From positions 1 through 44,359 of the forward strand of contig JAUTCR010000032.1 in the NCBI GenBank assembly GCA_030673895.1: DNA of 44,359 nucleotides. Reading direction: 5' to 3'. Below are positions 25,373 to 34,464 of this stretch, piece after piece; the stretch's first letter is position 1, and each line of letters opens with the position of its first letter. Both the position numbers and the translations under genes were made by a program. Origin of the DNA: Verrucomicrobiota bacterium JB023. GTDB taxonomy: Bacteria > Verrucomicrobiota > Verrucomicrobiia > Verrucomicrobiales > Akkermansiaceae. Below the pieces are notes generated by a model, which searched no databases, had not been told where the DNA came from, and was given only the letters and a program-made list of their open reading frames with translations.

Positions 25373-26440
25373 ATGAGCGACAACGCGCCGAATTGGTCCC
25401 AGCCTGATGTTTTTACCGGCCCTCTGATTGAGAGCCTCAAGCGACACCCGAAGCGAATCGTTTTCTCGGAGGGTGAGGATGAGCGAGTGATTCGGGTCGC
25501 GGGTGAGATGGTGCGCCAAGAGCTCGGCATTCCCATTCTGCTCGGGAAGAAGGAAAAAATTCGCGCCATGGCGGCTGACCTCGGGGTGTCATTGAAGTTC
25601 GTCAACGTCACTGATCCCGCGGAGGCAGATGATTTGCCACTGTTCGCGGAAATGTTGGAGCGTATTGAGCGCCTTCGGGGAGTCAATCTGGCTGATGCGA
25701 AGGAGGTGGCGAGCCGACCGCATTTCTATGCGTCGATGATGATTCAGTACGGTCAGGCTGATGGCATGGTGGGGGGGAACCAGCTCCTGCCGGAGACCAT
25801 TCACCGGGCTCTCATCCAGCTGGTCAAGCCCTTGCCGGATGTGCCCCATGTTTTCACCTCCGCGATCATGGTGTCCGATCAGCTTGAGCACTTCGGACCG
25901 GAGGGAATTCTCTTTCTCGCGGATTGTGGTCTGAATGACATCCCGGATGTGAGCGAGCTCAAGGCGATTGCCATCGAGACCGGTCGCTTGGCTCATCATT
26001 ACAAGGGGCGGCGAGTTCGTATCGCAATGCTCAGCCACTCGACGATGAATTCCGCGGCAACTGATTCCGCTTCCCGCGTCAGAGCGGCCACCGAAGCCGC
26101 GCGCCAAGAGGCTCTGCGTTTGCGCCTTGATATGGAGATCGACGGTGAACTTCAGGCCGATGTTGCCTTGGACGCGTCGGCCGCCGAAATGAAGCTCCCG
26201 CAAATGGTGGACCGCCCGGCCCCCGATGTCCTCGTTTTCCCCAATCTCGATGCGGCCCACATTTCGATGAAGCTCCTTCGTCATGTCGGAGGCGCCACCA
26301 AGTACGGCCAAATGGTTCTTGGTCTCTCCCGTCCCGCAGCCCAGGTTTCCCGCACGGCAGATGAGCGGGCCCTCTTTGGCACGGCTCTCGCAATTGGCGC
26401 AGAAGCGATCAAATACCACGAACTCTTCCCTCACGGTTGA
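25373..26440 (+). CDS. pta: Phosphate acetyltransferase (single-domain PTA/PTB type)
   Basis: Interconverts acetyl-CoA and acetyl phosphate. The 355-residue protein corresponds to the catalytic PTA/PTB domain only, unlike the E. coli enzyme of 714 aa which carries an extra regulatory part. Blocks: KRIVFSEGEDERVIRVAGE near the start, FYASMMIQYGQADGMVGGN, RIAMLSHSTMNSA, DVLVFPNLDAAHISMKLL and GQMVLGLSRPAAQVSRTA near the end. The ATG at 25373 follows GGAAAT. No ackA is adjacent. A related phosphate acyltransferase activity (butyryl) cannot be excluded. Confidence 0.9.
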   Translation: MSDNAPNWSQPDVFTGPLIESLKRHPKRIVFSEGEDERVIRVAGEMVRQELGIPILLGKKEKIRAMAADLGVSLKFVNVTDPAEADDLPLFAEMLERIERLRGVNLADAKEVASRPHFYASMMIQYGQADGMVGGNQLLPETIHRALIQLVKPLPDVPHVFTSAIMVSDQLEHFGPEGILFLADCGLNDIPDVSELKAIAIETGRLAHHYKGRRVRIAMLSHSTMNSAATDSASRVRAATEAARQEALRLRLDMEIDGELQADVALDASAAEMKLPQMVDRPAPDVLVFPNLDAAHISMKLLRHVGGATKYGQMVLGLSRPAAQVSRTADERALFGTALAIGAEAIKYHELFPHG

Positions 26441-26604
26441 AAATTGGCGATTTGGCTCGAAACTTGCACAAGGAGCATGAGGTTCATTCATCAAAATGAC
26501 GAATGAGCCGCAAAGGAAGCTGTTGCTTGTTCTTGAAAGTGTGAGAATTCGTGTTCATCTTCCGCTGCCCTGGGTAGGGTTCCCGGCCAGGTAAAAATCT
26601 CACC

Positions 26605-28323
26605 ATGTTTGTACCCGAAAACGCACCTTTCTCTGCTGAGCAACGGGCTTGGCTGAATGATTTTTTCGCGAAGCAATTTGCTTCCGGCAACAGTTTGCCA
26701 GTTCAGGAAGGGCCGGCGATTCCGGTCACTATTCTTTGGGGTTCCCAGACGGGTAATTCCGAAGGCTTGGCCAAAAGGATGTCCAAGGCGCTGGCCGGAG
26801 GCCGCTTCGAGACCAAGGTTGTCGATATGGCTGACTACGAGGTCGCCAACCTGCCGAAGGAAGAAAATCTCCTCGTCATTACCAGCACCTATGGTGATGG
26901 CGAACCACCAGATAACGCTGTCGATTTTGTTGACTCCCTGCTCGCGGACTCCGCTCCCAAGTTGGAAGGGGTTAAATATTCCGTCCTCGCCCTCGGTGAT
27001 ACGGAATATCCAGAATTCTGCGCGACAGGTAAGGCGATCGATAATCGGATGGCGGAACTCGGTGCCGAGCGCCTGCATGACCGGGTCGACTGTGATGTCG
27101 ATTACGAGGATCCCTTTGAGGAGTGGAAGAGTGGCATCGTCAATGTTCTAGGTGCCGGCTCCAGCATGGCCGAGCTCGCTGAAGCTCCCGTCGGAGACGA
27201 GCCCTACAGCAAGCAGAATCCCTATCCGGCTGCCATCGTCGACAATCACGACCTCAATCAAGAAGGGGCATTCAAATCGACACACCACATCGCTTTCTCG
27301 TTGGGAGATTCCGGTCTTGAGTATGAAGCTGGCGACGCCTTGGGTGTCTATCCGATCAATGATGAGCGTGTCGTTGACGAGCTGTTAGCCAATCTTCCCT
27401 TCAGCACCAAGGCCGAGGTCCCTCTGCCGGGCGGTGGTGAGGCGCCCCTGCGTGAGGCGCTGCTCAAGCACTATGACATCCGGAGTCTGAACAAGAATCT
27501 GGTGACTGCTTGGCAGGAGCGAAGTGGTTCTCCTTACCTCCGTTCCGTTGTTGAGGCTGATGACAAGGAGGTCTGGGATGATTTCTTCTGGGGAAGGGAG
27601 CTGATTGATCTTGTTGTCGAATACCCAGCTGATTTCAGGGATGGAGAGGAATTCGTCGGCGTGCTGAAGAAATTGCAGCCGAGACTCTACTCCATTGCCT
27701 CCAGCCCGAAGGCTCACCCCGGCGAAGTTCATCTGACGGTCGGAGTGGTCACCTATGAATCCCACGGTCGCTCCCGGGGAGGGGTTTGCTCGACCTTCCT
27801 CGCCCATCGCAGCAAGGACGTCCAACCTGGAGTCTATGTCCACGAGAACAAAGCCTTCCGTCCGCCGGCCGATGATAATGTGCCGATGATCATGGTCGGT
27901 CCGGGCACTGGCATTGCTCCTTTCCGGGCCTTTCTCGAGGAACGCAAAGCGAGGGAAGCCTCCGGTAAGAATTGGTTGCTCTTTGGTAATCCCTATCGGG
28001 CGACTGACTATCTCTACGAAGAACTGCTTGAAGGCTGGAAAGCCGAGGGTTTCCTCACCAAGCTTGATTTGGCTTTCTCCCGCGATCAGAAAGAGAAGCT
28101 CTACGTCCAGCATCTTATGCTTCAAAATGGAGCGGAGCTCTGGCAGTGGCTTGAGGAGGGTGGCTACTTCTTCGTCTGTGGGGATGCCTCCCGGATGGCC
28201 AAAGATGTCGACAATGCTCTTCACGAAGTGGTCAAAATCCATGGCGGCAAGTCCGAGGAAGAAGCAGTCGATTACATCAAGGCTCTCAAGAAGGAGAAAC
28301 GCTACGCGCGGGACGTTTACTAA
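26605..28323 (+). CDS. cysJ: CysJ-type NADPH flavoreductase (sulfite reductase alpha subunit)
   Basis: A 572-residue diflavin reductase that passes electrons from NADPH via FAD and FMN to the sulfite reductase hemoprotein. The N-terminal flavodoxin domain (about 45-190) has WGSQTGNSEGLAKR, ITSTYGDGEPPDNAV and LALGDTEYPEFC. The FAD domain has RLYSIASSPKAHPGEVHLTV and RGGVCSTFL. The NADPH domain has GPGTGIAPFRAFLEERK and ends EKRYARDVY, as in the CysJ/CPR superfamily. No cysI or cysG is adjacent, so the partner is elsewhere or different. Nearest known function is assimilatory sulfite reductase. Confidence 0.9.
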   Translation: MFVPENAPFSAEQRAWLNDFFAKQFASGNSLPVQEGPAIPVTILWGSQTGNSEGLAKRMSKALAGGRFETKVVDMADYEVANLPKEENLLVITSTYGDGEPPDNAVDFVDSLLADSAPKLEGVKYSVLALGDTEYPEFCATGKAIDNRMAELGAERLHDRVDCDVDYEDPFEEWKSGIVNVLGAGSSMAELAEAPVGDEPYSKQNPYPAAIVDNHDLNQEGAFKSTHHIAFSLGDSGLEYEAGDALGVYPINDERVVDELLANLPFSTKAEVPLPGGGEAPLREALLKHYDIRSLNKNLVTAWQERSGSPYLRSVVEADDKEVWDDFFWGRELIDLVVEYPADFRDGEEFVGVLKKLQPRLYSIASSPKAHPGEVHLTVGVVTYESHGRSRGGVCSTFLAHRSKDVQPGVYVHENKAFRPPADDNVPMIMVGPGTGIAPFRAFLEERKAREASGKNWLLFGNPYRATDYLYEELLEGWKAEGFLTKLDLAFSRDQKEKLYVQHLMLQNGAELWQWLEEGGYFFVCGDASRMAKDVDNALHEVVKIHGGKSEEEAVDYIKALKKEKRYARDVY

Positions 28324-28337
28324 ATTTGCCGAAGCTG

Positions 28338-28380
28338 GACTCGCGCGGAAACAAAGTCGCGCGAGTCAGCATCAGTTTTC
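28338..28380 (+). terminator. Probable terminator after cysJ
   Basis: GACTCGCGCG (28338-28347) pairs perfectly with CGCGCGAGTC (28358-28367) around a 10-base loop, and TTTTCC follows about 8 bases later. The T-tract is weak and displaced. The remaining gap to prfA (28381-28569) holds nothing recognised. Confidence 0.65.
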
Positions 28381-28569
28381 CTGCTAAGCGGGTAAAGGGG
28401 AGACGGCCCTTGGCCCGTTCGTGAGTCTCGATGGCTCGGAAATTCCCAAGCTTTCGGGCAGGGAAGGCATGGCCCCACCCAACTTGTGTCCATTCAGGCG
28501 GATAGCCTACGCCCGGAATTCCAGAAAAACAGGATGAGCGGGTTGCGGCCCCTGCGGCCTAATCCAATC

Positions 28570-29643
28570 TTATTGGGTTTCCAAGTCCGCCAATCGCTCT
28601 TCCATTTCCGCCTTTTGCAAGGCTTCCGTGAATTCGTCGAGCTGTCCCTGCAGGATGCCGTCCATATTGTGGGAGGTGTGGTTGACCCGGTGGTCGGTGA
28701 CCCGGCTTTGGGGAAAATTGTAGGTGCGGATTTTTTCCGACCGGTCTCCGCTGCCGATAAGGGAGCGGCGGTGGGCGGAGTATTTTTCCTGTTCCTCGCG
28801 GACCTTCTGTTCGTACAGCTTGGTTCGGAGGATCTGGAGGCCAATTTCCTTGTTTTGCGTTTGTGAGCGCCCCTCTTGGCATTTCACCTGTAGGCCGGTG
28901 GGAAGGTGGGTAATTTGAACTGCGGAATCCGTCGTGTTCACGTGCTGGCCCCCGGGGCCGCCCGAGCGGGTCGCCTGAATGTGGAGATCCTCAGTGCGTA
29001 GGACCACGTCGACTTCCTCGGCTTCGGGCATCACCGCCACCGTCACCGTCGAGGTGTGGATCCGTCCCTGGGTCTCGGTGGAAGGCACCCGCTGGACCCG
29101 GTGGACTCCGGACTCATACTTGAGGTAACGGAAGACCTCGTCACCGGTCACCTTGATGACGACTTCCTTGAAGCCTCCCACCTCCGAGGGTGAGGAATCA
29201 AGATGCTCGGTCTTCCAGCCTCGGATTTCAGCGAAGCGCTCATACATGCGGAGAAGGTCGTTGGAAAAGAGGGAGGCCTCATCGCCCCCGGCGCCGGCGC
29301 GAATCTCGACCAACGCATTACGCTCTTCAGACTCGGAGCGCGGGAGGAGCGCGTACTGCACTTCCGCAGAGAGTTTCTCGAATTGCTTCTCCAGCTCGGG
29401 CAATTCTTCCGCCGCCATTTCCGCCAGCTCGTCATCACCCTTCGCTAGCTCGCGGTTGTCCTGCAGCTGGCTGGAGACGGATTGAAAGTTGTCCCAAGTC
29501 TCAAGCATCTTCTTGAGGCTGCGGTGTTCCTTCATCAGCGTGGCTGACTTCTTGGGATCGTCGAAAAATCCCGGCTCGGACATCTGGGTTTCGAGTTCTT
29601 CGAAGCGGGTGCGTTTTTTCTCAACGATGGGACCGTAATCCAT
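28570..29643 (-). CDS. prfA: Peptide chain release factor 1
   Basis: Recognises UAA and UAG and triggers peptide release. The 357-residue protein has the N-terminal helical domain, EIRAGAGGDEASLFSNDL, the hydrolysis motif SGGPGGQHVNTTDSA (GGQ at 231-233) and C-terminal GDRSEKIRTYNFPQSRVTDHR. In domain 2 the stop-reading tripeptide is VQRVPSTETQGRIHTS, so the P-x-T motif has Ser where Ala or Val is usual; the RF2 motif SPF is absent, so RF1 is the right call. No prmC/hemK methyltransferase is next to it. Confidence 0.96.
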   Translation of the reverse strand: MDYGPIVEKKRTRFEELETQMSEPGFFDDPKKSATLMKEHRSLKKMLETWDNFQSVSSQLQDNRELAKGDDELAEMAAEELPELEKQFEKLSAEVQYALLPRSESEERNALVEIRAGAGGDEASLFSNDLLRMYERFAEIRGWKTEHLDSSPSEVGGFKEVVIKVTGDEVFRYLKYESGVHRVQRVPSTETQGRIHTSTVTVAVMPEAEEVDVVLRTEDLHIQATRSGGPGGQHVNTTDSAVQITHLPTGLQVKCQEGRSQTQNKEIGLQILRTKLYEQKVREEQEKYSAHRRSLIGSGDRSEKIRTYNFPQSRVTDHRVNHTSHNMDGILQGQLDEFTEALQKAEMEERLADLETQ

Positions 29644-29749
29644 AAGGTGACGGAGACATTCAGTCCCGTCGGGCGGCAGGTCAAGGAAGTTGCACGGGCC
29701 GGGCGCGGCCTTTGCGTCACACGACGGCCTCCATCGGGCCGTGGGTGGG

Positions 29750-32113
29750 TTAATCTTTCGCTGCCGTTTCCTTTTCTCTTCGGGGTGTGATGACTAGGGT
29801 GGTTCCTCTCGCGATTTGGTGGGGGATGTGGGTGCCATTGGCTGGCACGAGAATTTGTGCAAAGAGGGACTTGGATTTGCCCGGCCGGGCTTCCCCGGTG
29901 AGCGCGATCTTGATTTGAACTTCCTTTTGTCCGGCCGCTACCAGCACCTTCTCCGCACTGACTCCGTGAGGGAGCCCCTGCAGGGTGAGCTCGGCTTGAC
30001 CATCGAAGGATTGCAAGTGGTCGAGACGGCAGATGGCTTCCAAGGTCGAACCCGGGGGGCCGGTAAGGAGATCGATGGCTCCCTTGAGATAGGGCTCGGC
30101 GATGGAGAGATCGATAAAGGGAGGGGAGAGGCGGACGGTGCCCCGGTCCGTCTTGCCCTCGCCGGTCACGGTCATTTTCCATGAGCGAGTCGGGGCGGTG
30201 GAGTTCGCATTGATGGAGAGGATGGCTTCGTTTTGATTGCTTGGGATCGTGACTTCTGACGGCGTTCCCACCCCGGCCGGTCGCCAGGGCACCTTGACCT
30301 TGATGGGTCCTTGGTAGCCCCCGGTCCGCTTGGCCCGAATGACGAGATCCATGGTGCCGTCGCGAACCAGCGGGACGGCGGGGGACAAGAGCTCCAGGTC
30401 GAAGGGGGCCTCCTCGATGACTGCGACGGTAAGCCGCTCGTTGTGGGTGGAGGCAAAGGCTCCGGCATTGTTGATCTCCACGTGGTTGATGGTTTCATCG
30501 AAGGGGCCGCGCAGATCGGACTGGGTGTCGGTGATGGTGAAACGGGTCAGGGTGGCGGCCAGTGGAGCGTCCCGGGTAGTGGAGAAGAGGATGGGAAAGT
30601 TAACAGGATTGCGGGGCGCTGGATCCATTTGATAGTCCACTCCTGTTGGGAGCTTGTCCGCCTGCAGCATGATCTCGCAATTGGTGTTCTGGCGAGTCAC
30701 ATTGGGAACAACCGCGAGGTGCCGACCCCTCGGGATGACGATAGCCCGGTCCTTTTGGCTGTTGTTGTTTTCAGCGTAAGGGAGCTTCGCAGAGAGAGTG
30801 CTGGGGACGGGAGCGACCTCAATGTGATAGACGAAGTCCGGTCCTCCGCGGCGCAGCTGATCACGGATTGAGAGAAGGTAGCTACCGTCCTCGGGGACAG
30901 TGAAGTCCAGCTTGGAGTCGGGATGGGTTCCTTCATCATCACTGCGTCCCAGGTTTTTGTTTCCCTTCAGGCTCCGGACTTGGATCACGGAATCCAGAGG
31001 GGAGCGAAGCGAGCGGGCGTGCACTTGGACGCGGAGCTTCTGACCTTTCCGGGCGCTGAAGTGGAACCAGTCGATATCGTCCGGTTGAGCGAGGATTCCC
31101 TGAAAGGCAAGCGGAAGGTCCGATGCGGCGGACTGAGCGGCTTGGTCGCGGAAGTTGGGTTCCGTCTCGGTATGAATGGGCAGCGTGGTCAGGTGAACTG
31201 GGTTGGGTGATGGCGCTTGTTCGCCATCATGGATGGGATAGAAGTGATGGATTTCGCCCTCCTTGGGAAGGGTGAGGGATTGCTTGAATTCGCCTGCAGC
31301 GTCGCCGATGAGGGCGAACTCCACTTCGCTCCCCGGTTTGGCGGCGGGAGGGAAGACGGTGGTAGGGCGAGGCATCTCGGCGAGCTGGAGCAGATAATTC
31401 GCCCGGTTATCCCCCTCATAAGAAGATTCGCGGACGAGGAGGGTGTAGTCTCCGTCCTTGGGGAGGACTACATTGATGAAGGGGTCGCGTCGGGTGAGGA
31501 CCGTGTCGTCGGAGGTGGCGAGCTCGAAGCGGTTCTCGTCGAGGAGGGCGAGATAGGGATCGAACATGATGCGACCCAGCCTCATTCCGAAAACTTCGGC
31601 GGTAATGCGTTGGCCTTTCTGGCCACGGAAGACGTAGTAGTCCGCATCTTCCTTGCGGGCGATGCCGTGCACGGTGGTATTGAGCTGGATTCGCTGCGGA
31701 TCTTCGAAGCTGTCGTTGGCATCCCTGTTTTCCTTCCTTTTCTCATCGCGGACGATCTTCTCCTTCACATCGGGGAAAGGGGTGACCCAGAAGGTGCGCA
31801 GGTAGCTGACCCCTCCTCGAGTACGGAGACGAAGAGGATGTTCCCCGAGAGGCGCGTCGGGAGCAATGCGCAAGGTGGCTTTGACGCTCTTGTTGCTGAG
31901 CTTCTCGAGGGCTTCCACGCTCATGCCGGGTCGATAGAGGATCAGCTCCTCGGGATGGTAGAGCCGATCGCCATTGAGGGTCACTTCCACGCTTTGGCCC
32001 TGCTGACCTCCGCGCGGTAGAACGGAGGAGACATTGGGGTCGAAGGCCAGGACCTGGGGTAGCAGCTGCAGGCCCAGCATCATGGCAACAGCGAGGAAAG
32101 AGACCGAGGGCAT
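29750..32113 (-). CDS. Secreted PPC-domain protein
   Basis: A 787-residue protein with a clear signal peptide (SVSFLAVAMMLGLQLLPQVLA, cut near residue 23). An Ig/IPT-like N-terminal part (VLPRGGQQGQSVEVTLNGDRL) is followed by two or more PPC (pre-peptidase C-terminal) beta-sandwiches with the pattern DADYYVFRGQKGQRITAEVF and DDIDWFHFSARKGQKLRVQV, each with an ESSYEGDNRANYLLQ/RDQLRRGGPDF-type ending. Such proteins are abundant in Planctomycetota and Verrucomicrobiota, often with DUF1549/DUF1553 proteins, and are probably extracellular or periplasmic. No such partner is adjacent. Function unknown. Confidence 0.87.
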   Translation of the reverse strand: MPSVSFLAVAMMLGLQLLPQVLAFDPNVSSVLPRGGQQGQSVEVTLNGDRLYHPEELILYRPGMSVEALEKLSNKSVKATLRIAPDAPLGEHPLRLRTRGGVSYLRTFWVTPFPDVKEKIVRDEKRKENRDANDSFEDPQRIQLNTTVHGIARKEDADYYVFRGQKGQRITAEVFGMRLGRIMFDPYLALLDENRFELATSDDTVLTRRDPFINVVLPKDGDYTLLVRESSYEGDNRANYLLQLAEMPRPTTVFPPAAKPGSEVEFALIGDAAGEFKQSLTLPKEGEIHHFYPIHDGEQAPSPNPVHLTTLPIHTETEPNFRDQAAQSAASDLPLAFQGILAQPDDIDWFHFSARKGQKLRVQVHARSLRSPLDSVIQVRSLKGNKNLGRSDDEGTHPDSKLDFTVPEDGSYLLSIRDQLRRGGPDFVYHIEVAPVPSTLSAKLPYAENNNSQKDRAIVIPRGRHLAVVPNVTRQNTNCEIMLQADKLPTGVDYQMDPAPRNPVNFPILFSTTRDAPLAATLTRFTITDTQSDLRGPFDETINHVEINNAGAFASTHNERLTVAVIEEAPFDLELLSPAVPLVRDGTMDLVIRAKRTGGYQGPIKVKVPWRPAGVGTPSEVTIPSNQNEAILSINANSTAPTRSWKMTVTGEGKTDRGTVRLSPPFIDLSIAEPYLKGAIDLLTGPPGSTLEAICRLDHLQSFDGQAELTLQGLPHGVSAEKVLVAAGQKEVQIKIALTGEARPGKSKSLFAQILVPANGTHIPHQIARGTTLVITPRREKETAAKD

Positions 32114-32207
32114 GCGGGAGGCTACGGAAGATAAAGGGAAAATGTTTCGTTGGGCGGGGAGGTTCAGGAAGAAGGAGGCCGTTCTTTACAGGGCTCCGAG
32201 AGGCGGC

Positions 32208-32912
32208 ATGATGAGCTCAAAAGACATGAGAACACTTGCCATTAGTGATATTCACGGTTGCCTGGATGCTCTGGAATTGCTTTGGAACACCCTCGATCCT
32301 CAGCCTGAGGATCACGTAATTTTCGTAGGGGATTACGTGGATCGCGGACCGGACTCCAAGGGAGTCATCGATTTCCTCATTGAGAAGAGCAAGAGCCACC
32401 GGGTCGATTGCCTCTGTGGGAATCATGAGGAAAAATTCTTCCTCTCGCGTATCGACAAAACGGACCACGCCCATTGGTTGGAAGCTTGGGGAGGCCAAGA
32501 GACCTTGGACTCCTACGGGCCGAAGGGGATTGAGGACGTTCCCGATGAGCATTGGGCCTTTCTCCTCACGAATAAACCCTTCGTGGAGACCGAAACTCAC
32601 ATCTTCGCCCATGCCTACCTTGAGGCGGAGGTTCCCCTTGAAATGCAGCTGCCTTACACGCTGATTCACCAGAAATTCAATCACCCGCTCTATGGCTATC
32701 CCAAGCCACACTGCTCGGGGAAGATCCTCATCTGTGGACATACGGCGCAGAAGTCTCATGTCCCTCTCAATCTAGGACATGCTGTCTGCATCGATACCGA
32801 CGTGGGTCGGGGAGGCTGGCTGACCGGGCTCCATGTCGAGACCGGCTCCTACACCCAGGCCAATGTGAAGGGTGAAGTGCGGGAGGGTACGCTAGCCAGC
32901 GCGCAGGCCTGA
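32208..32912 (+). CDS. PPP-type metallophosphoesterase
   Basis: A 234-residue calcineurin-like phosphoesterase with the PPP motifs: AISDIHGCLDALE (GDxHG-type), VGDYVDRGPDSKGVIDFL (GDxxDRG) and CLCGNHEEKFFL (GNHE), plus later ICGHTAQKSH with a metal-ligand histidine. These bind two metal ions and hydrolyse phosphate esters; relatives act as Ser/Thr phosphatases or Ap4A hydrolases. The ATG at 32208 follows CGAGAGGCGG, a good ribosome site; a longer ORF to 32034 reads antisense over the PPC gene and is not used. Confidence 0.92.
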   Translation: MMSSKDMRTLAISDIHGCLDALELLWNTLDPQPEDHVIFVGDYVDRGPDSKGVIDFLIEKSKSHRVDCLCGNHEEKFFLSRIDKTDHAHWLEAWGGQETLDSYGPKGIEDVPDEHWAFLLTNKPFVETETHIFAHAYLEAEVPLEMQLPYTLIHQKFNHPLYGYPKPHCSGKILICGHTAQKSHVPLNLGHAVCIDTDVGRGGWLTGLHVETGSYTQANVKGEVREGTLASAQA

Positions 32913-32928
32913 GCCGGCTGGCTCTTGC

Positions 32929-33726
32929 CTAGCTGAGGAAGATTTCCTCGAAGGCCTCGACGAGGCCTTCGCTGGCAGGGCTGTCCGCCACGATGCCGCC
33001 GAATGCGGTCACCTGATCCTTCACCTCCTGCACCGAGTTCGAAGGACAGATCGGCCAGTTGGTGACCACGGGATTGAGCATGGATAGGTCGTTGTGATTG
33101 TCCCCGCAGGCGACCACTTGCTCGGGAGACAATGCGCAGCGATCCGAGATTTCCTTGAGAACGGGCCCCTTGCCATAGGCAATGTGGCTGAAGCGGAGAT
33201 AAATACTGTTTCGCTCGTAGCCCAGTTTGGAGTCCCGGCCACAGAGGCGGTCGAACTCGGCAAGGAGAGCCTCCATGTCTTCCTCTTGCCGGAGAACAAC
33301 GCCGGCTAGATCCCCGGGTTGCTCGACCCATTCCCCACTGAGGCGATCCTCCACGAAGCCGCGCAGGGCGAGGAGCTCAGGCTTGAGTGATTTAAAAAGC
33401 CGCCAGTGATCTTCCTCGCATTGCTTGTTCCACTCTTCATCGGCCTGGAAGCGATTGAACTTCCCCGGGAAGAAGATCTCGCGTTCGCGGGTGATGGCGA
33501 AGTCAGGCAAGAACTCGAAGCAGCCACCCGCCAAGCCCTCCATGAGGTGCATGATGGAGCGGCCGGTGCAGATGCCCCAGATCATCTTCCGCTTGTCGCG
33601 GAGAAATTGGATCCACTGCAGAAGGCGCTTGTCGACGGGAGGTTCGTGGCTCGGCCAATGCAGAGTGCCATCGAAGTCGAAGGCCAGCAAGCCCTCGGGT
33701 TGCTCGACGACGGGAAGGGGGGTCAT
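32929..33726 (-). CDS. HAD-superfamily (Cof-like) hydrolase
   Basis: A 265-residue HAD phosphatase. Motif I is LLAFDFDGTLHWPSHEPP with the nucleophilic Asp, motif II is GICTGRS, and motif IV is VACGDNHNDLSML, the Cof-type (HAD-IIB) acidic loop. The cap sits between. Members hydrolyse sugar or nucleotide phosphates. The ATG at 33726 is preferred; a GTG at 33762 lies inside a strong hairpin. It converges with the metallophosphoesterase (32912), with a GAGCC/GGCTC hairpin in between. Confidence 0.9.
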   Translation of the reverse strand: MTPLPVVEQPEGLLAFDFDGTLHWPSHEPPVDKRLLQWIQFLRDKRKMIWGICTGRSIMHLMEGLAGGCFEFLPDFAITREREIFFPGKFNRFQADEEWNKQCEEDHWRLFKSLKPELLALRGFVEDRLSGEWVEQPGDLAGVVLRQEEDMEALLAEFDRLCGRDSKLGYERNSIYLRFSHIAYGKGPVLKEISDRCALSPEQVVACGDNHNDLSMLNPVVTNWPICPSNSVQEVKDQVTAFGGIVADSPASEGLVEAFEEIFLS

Positions 33727-33742
33727 ATCGGGCCAGATGCTT

Positions 33743-33765
33743 GGGGTGGCTGCGGGAGCCACCCC
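33743..33765 (-). promoter_or_regulatory. Perfect hairpin between the hypothetical gene and the HAD gene
   Basis: GGGGTGGCT (33743-33751) pairs perfectly with AGCCACCCC (33757-33765) around a 5-base loop. It lies between two same-strand genes, 8 bases after the upstream stop codon and 17 bases before the HAD start. No T-tract follows, so attenuation or mRNA-stability control is as likely as termination. Confidence 0.5.
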
Positions 33766-33772
33766 AGAGAGA

Positions 33773-34306
33773 TTATTCCTCCTCCTTGGCTGTCTCTGCC
33801 GCTTGGTTGGTCAGAGACAAGCGGGAGTCCTCCTCGAGGGCCTTGCTGAGATTGTCCCAGCCCTGCTCGGTCTGCATGTTGAAGACGTGCAGGTAGAGAG
33901 TGACCAGCCGGGGATCGAACATTTCGAGCAAGCGATTGACCGTTTCCTCCAGCTTGGTGGCATCGAGCTCCTTGGGTAGCTCGCCAGTGACTTGGCCATT
34001 GCCATCATGCTCGATCTCCATGCGGTCGCAGAAGGTGCGGAGGAGATCCTGCTGGCCCTTCATGAACCACACTTGGAAAAGGTGCTCGCCGACAAGGTCC
34101 TGGGTGCGCAGGGAGAGAGTCTTGCGCATGTAGGCGATCTGATCGGAAACGGATTTTTTCTGCAGAAAGACGGGACGCAGCTTTTTCACCGAGGCCAGGC
34201 TGGCGAGGGAGGTTTTGTAAAGATTGCGGTCGTTGTCCCGCATCCAGCGGAACATGTCCTCGATGAGGTCCGGGTCGGTGTTCTTGTAAAGGTCGTGTGC
34301 TTTCAC
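33773..34306 (-). CDS. Hypothetical protein, about 177 aa
   Basis: A soluble, mostly helical, charged protein. The GTG at 34306 (VKAHDLYKNTDPDLIEDMF) is chosen; the upstream TTG at 34357 would add a proline-rich stretch that looks non-coding. Segments such as RNLYKTSLASLASVKKLRP and EEDSRLSLTNQAAETAKEEE suggest helical repeats; no catalytic motif or signal is seen. It is followed on the same strand by the HAD gene after a hairpin. I do not recognise the family. Confidence 0.7.
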   Translation of the reverse strand: MKAHDLYKNTDPDLIEDMFRWMRDNDRNLYKTSLASLASVKKLRPVFLQKKSVSDQIAYMRKTLSLRTQDLVGEHLFQVWFMKGQQDLLRTFCDRMEIEHDGNGQVTGELPKELDATKLEETVNRLLEMFDPRLVTLYLHVFNMQTEQGWDNLSKALEEDSRLSLTNQAAETAKEEE

Positions 34307-34464
34307 GTTCGAAATTGAAGGTGGGGGAGGATTGCGGGGGCGGGTGGGGGGATGCAAGAGAAAGGAATGACTAATTTCAGCTGGATGGCGGAACCTTGCG
34401 AGAAAGCCGGAGCAGCGAAATATTCGTGCAAAAGTGCCCGATGAACGCTGTCTATAGGGCTAGA

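Noticed and set aside
32949-32971. Perfect palindrome GAAGGCCTC-gac-GAGGCCTTC
   Set aside because: It lies inside the conserved-length coding end of the HAD gene and is explained by codons for LVEAFE. Intrinsic termination is unlikely without a T-tract.
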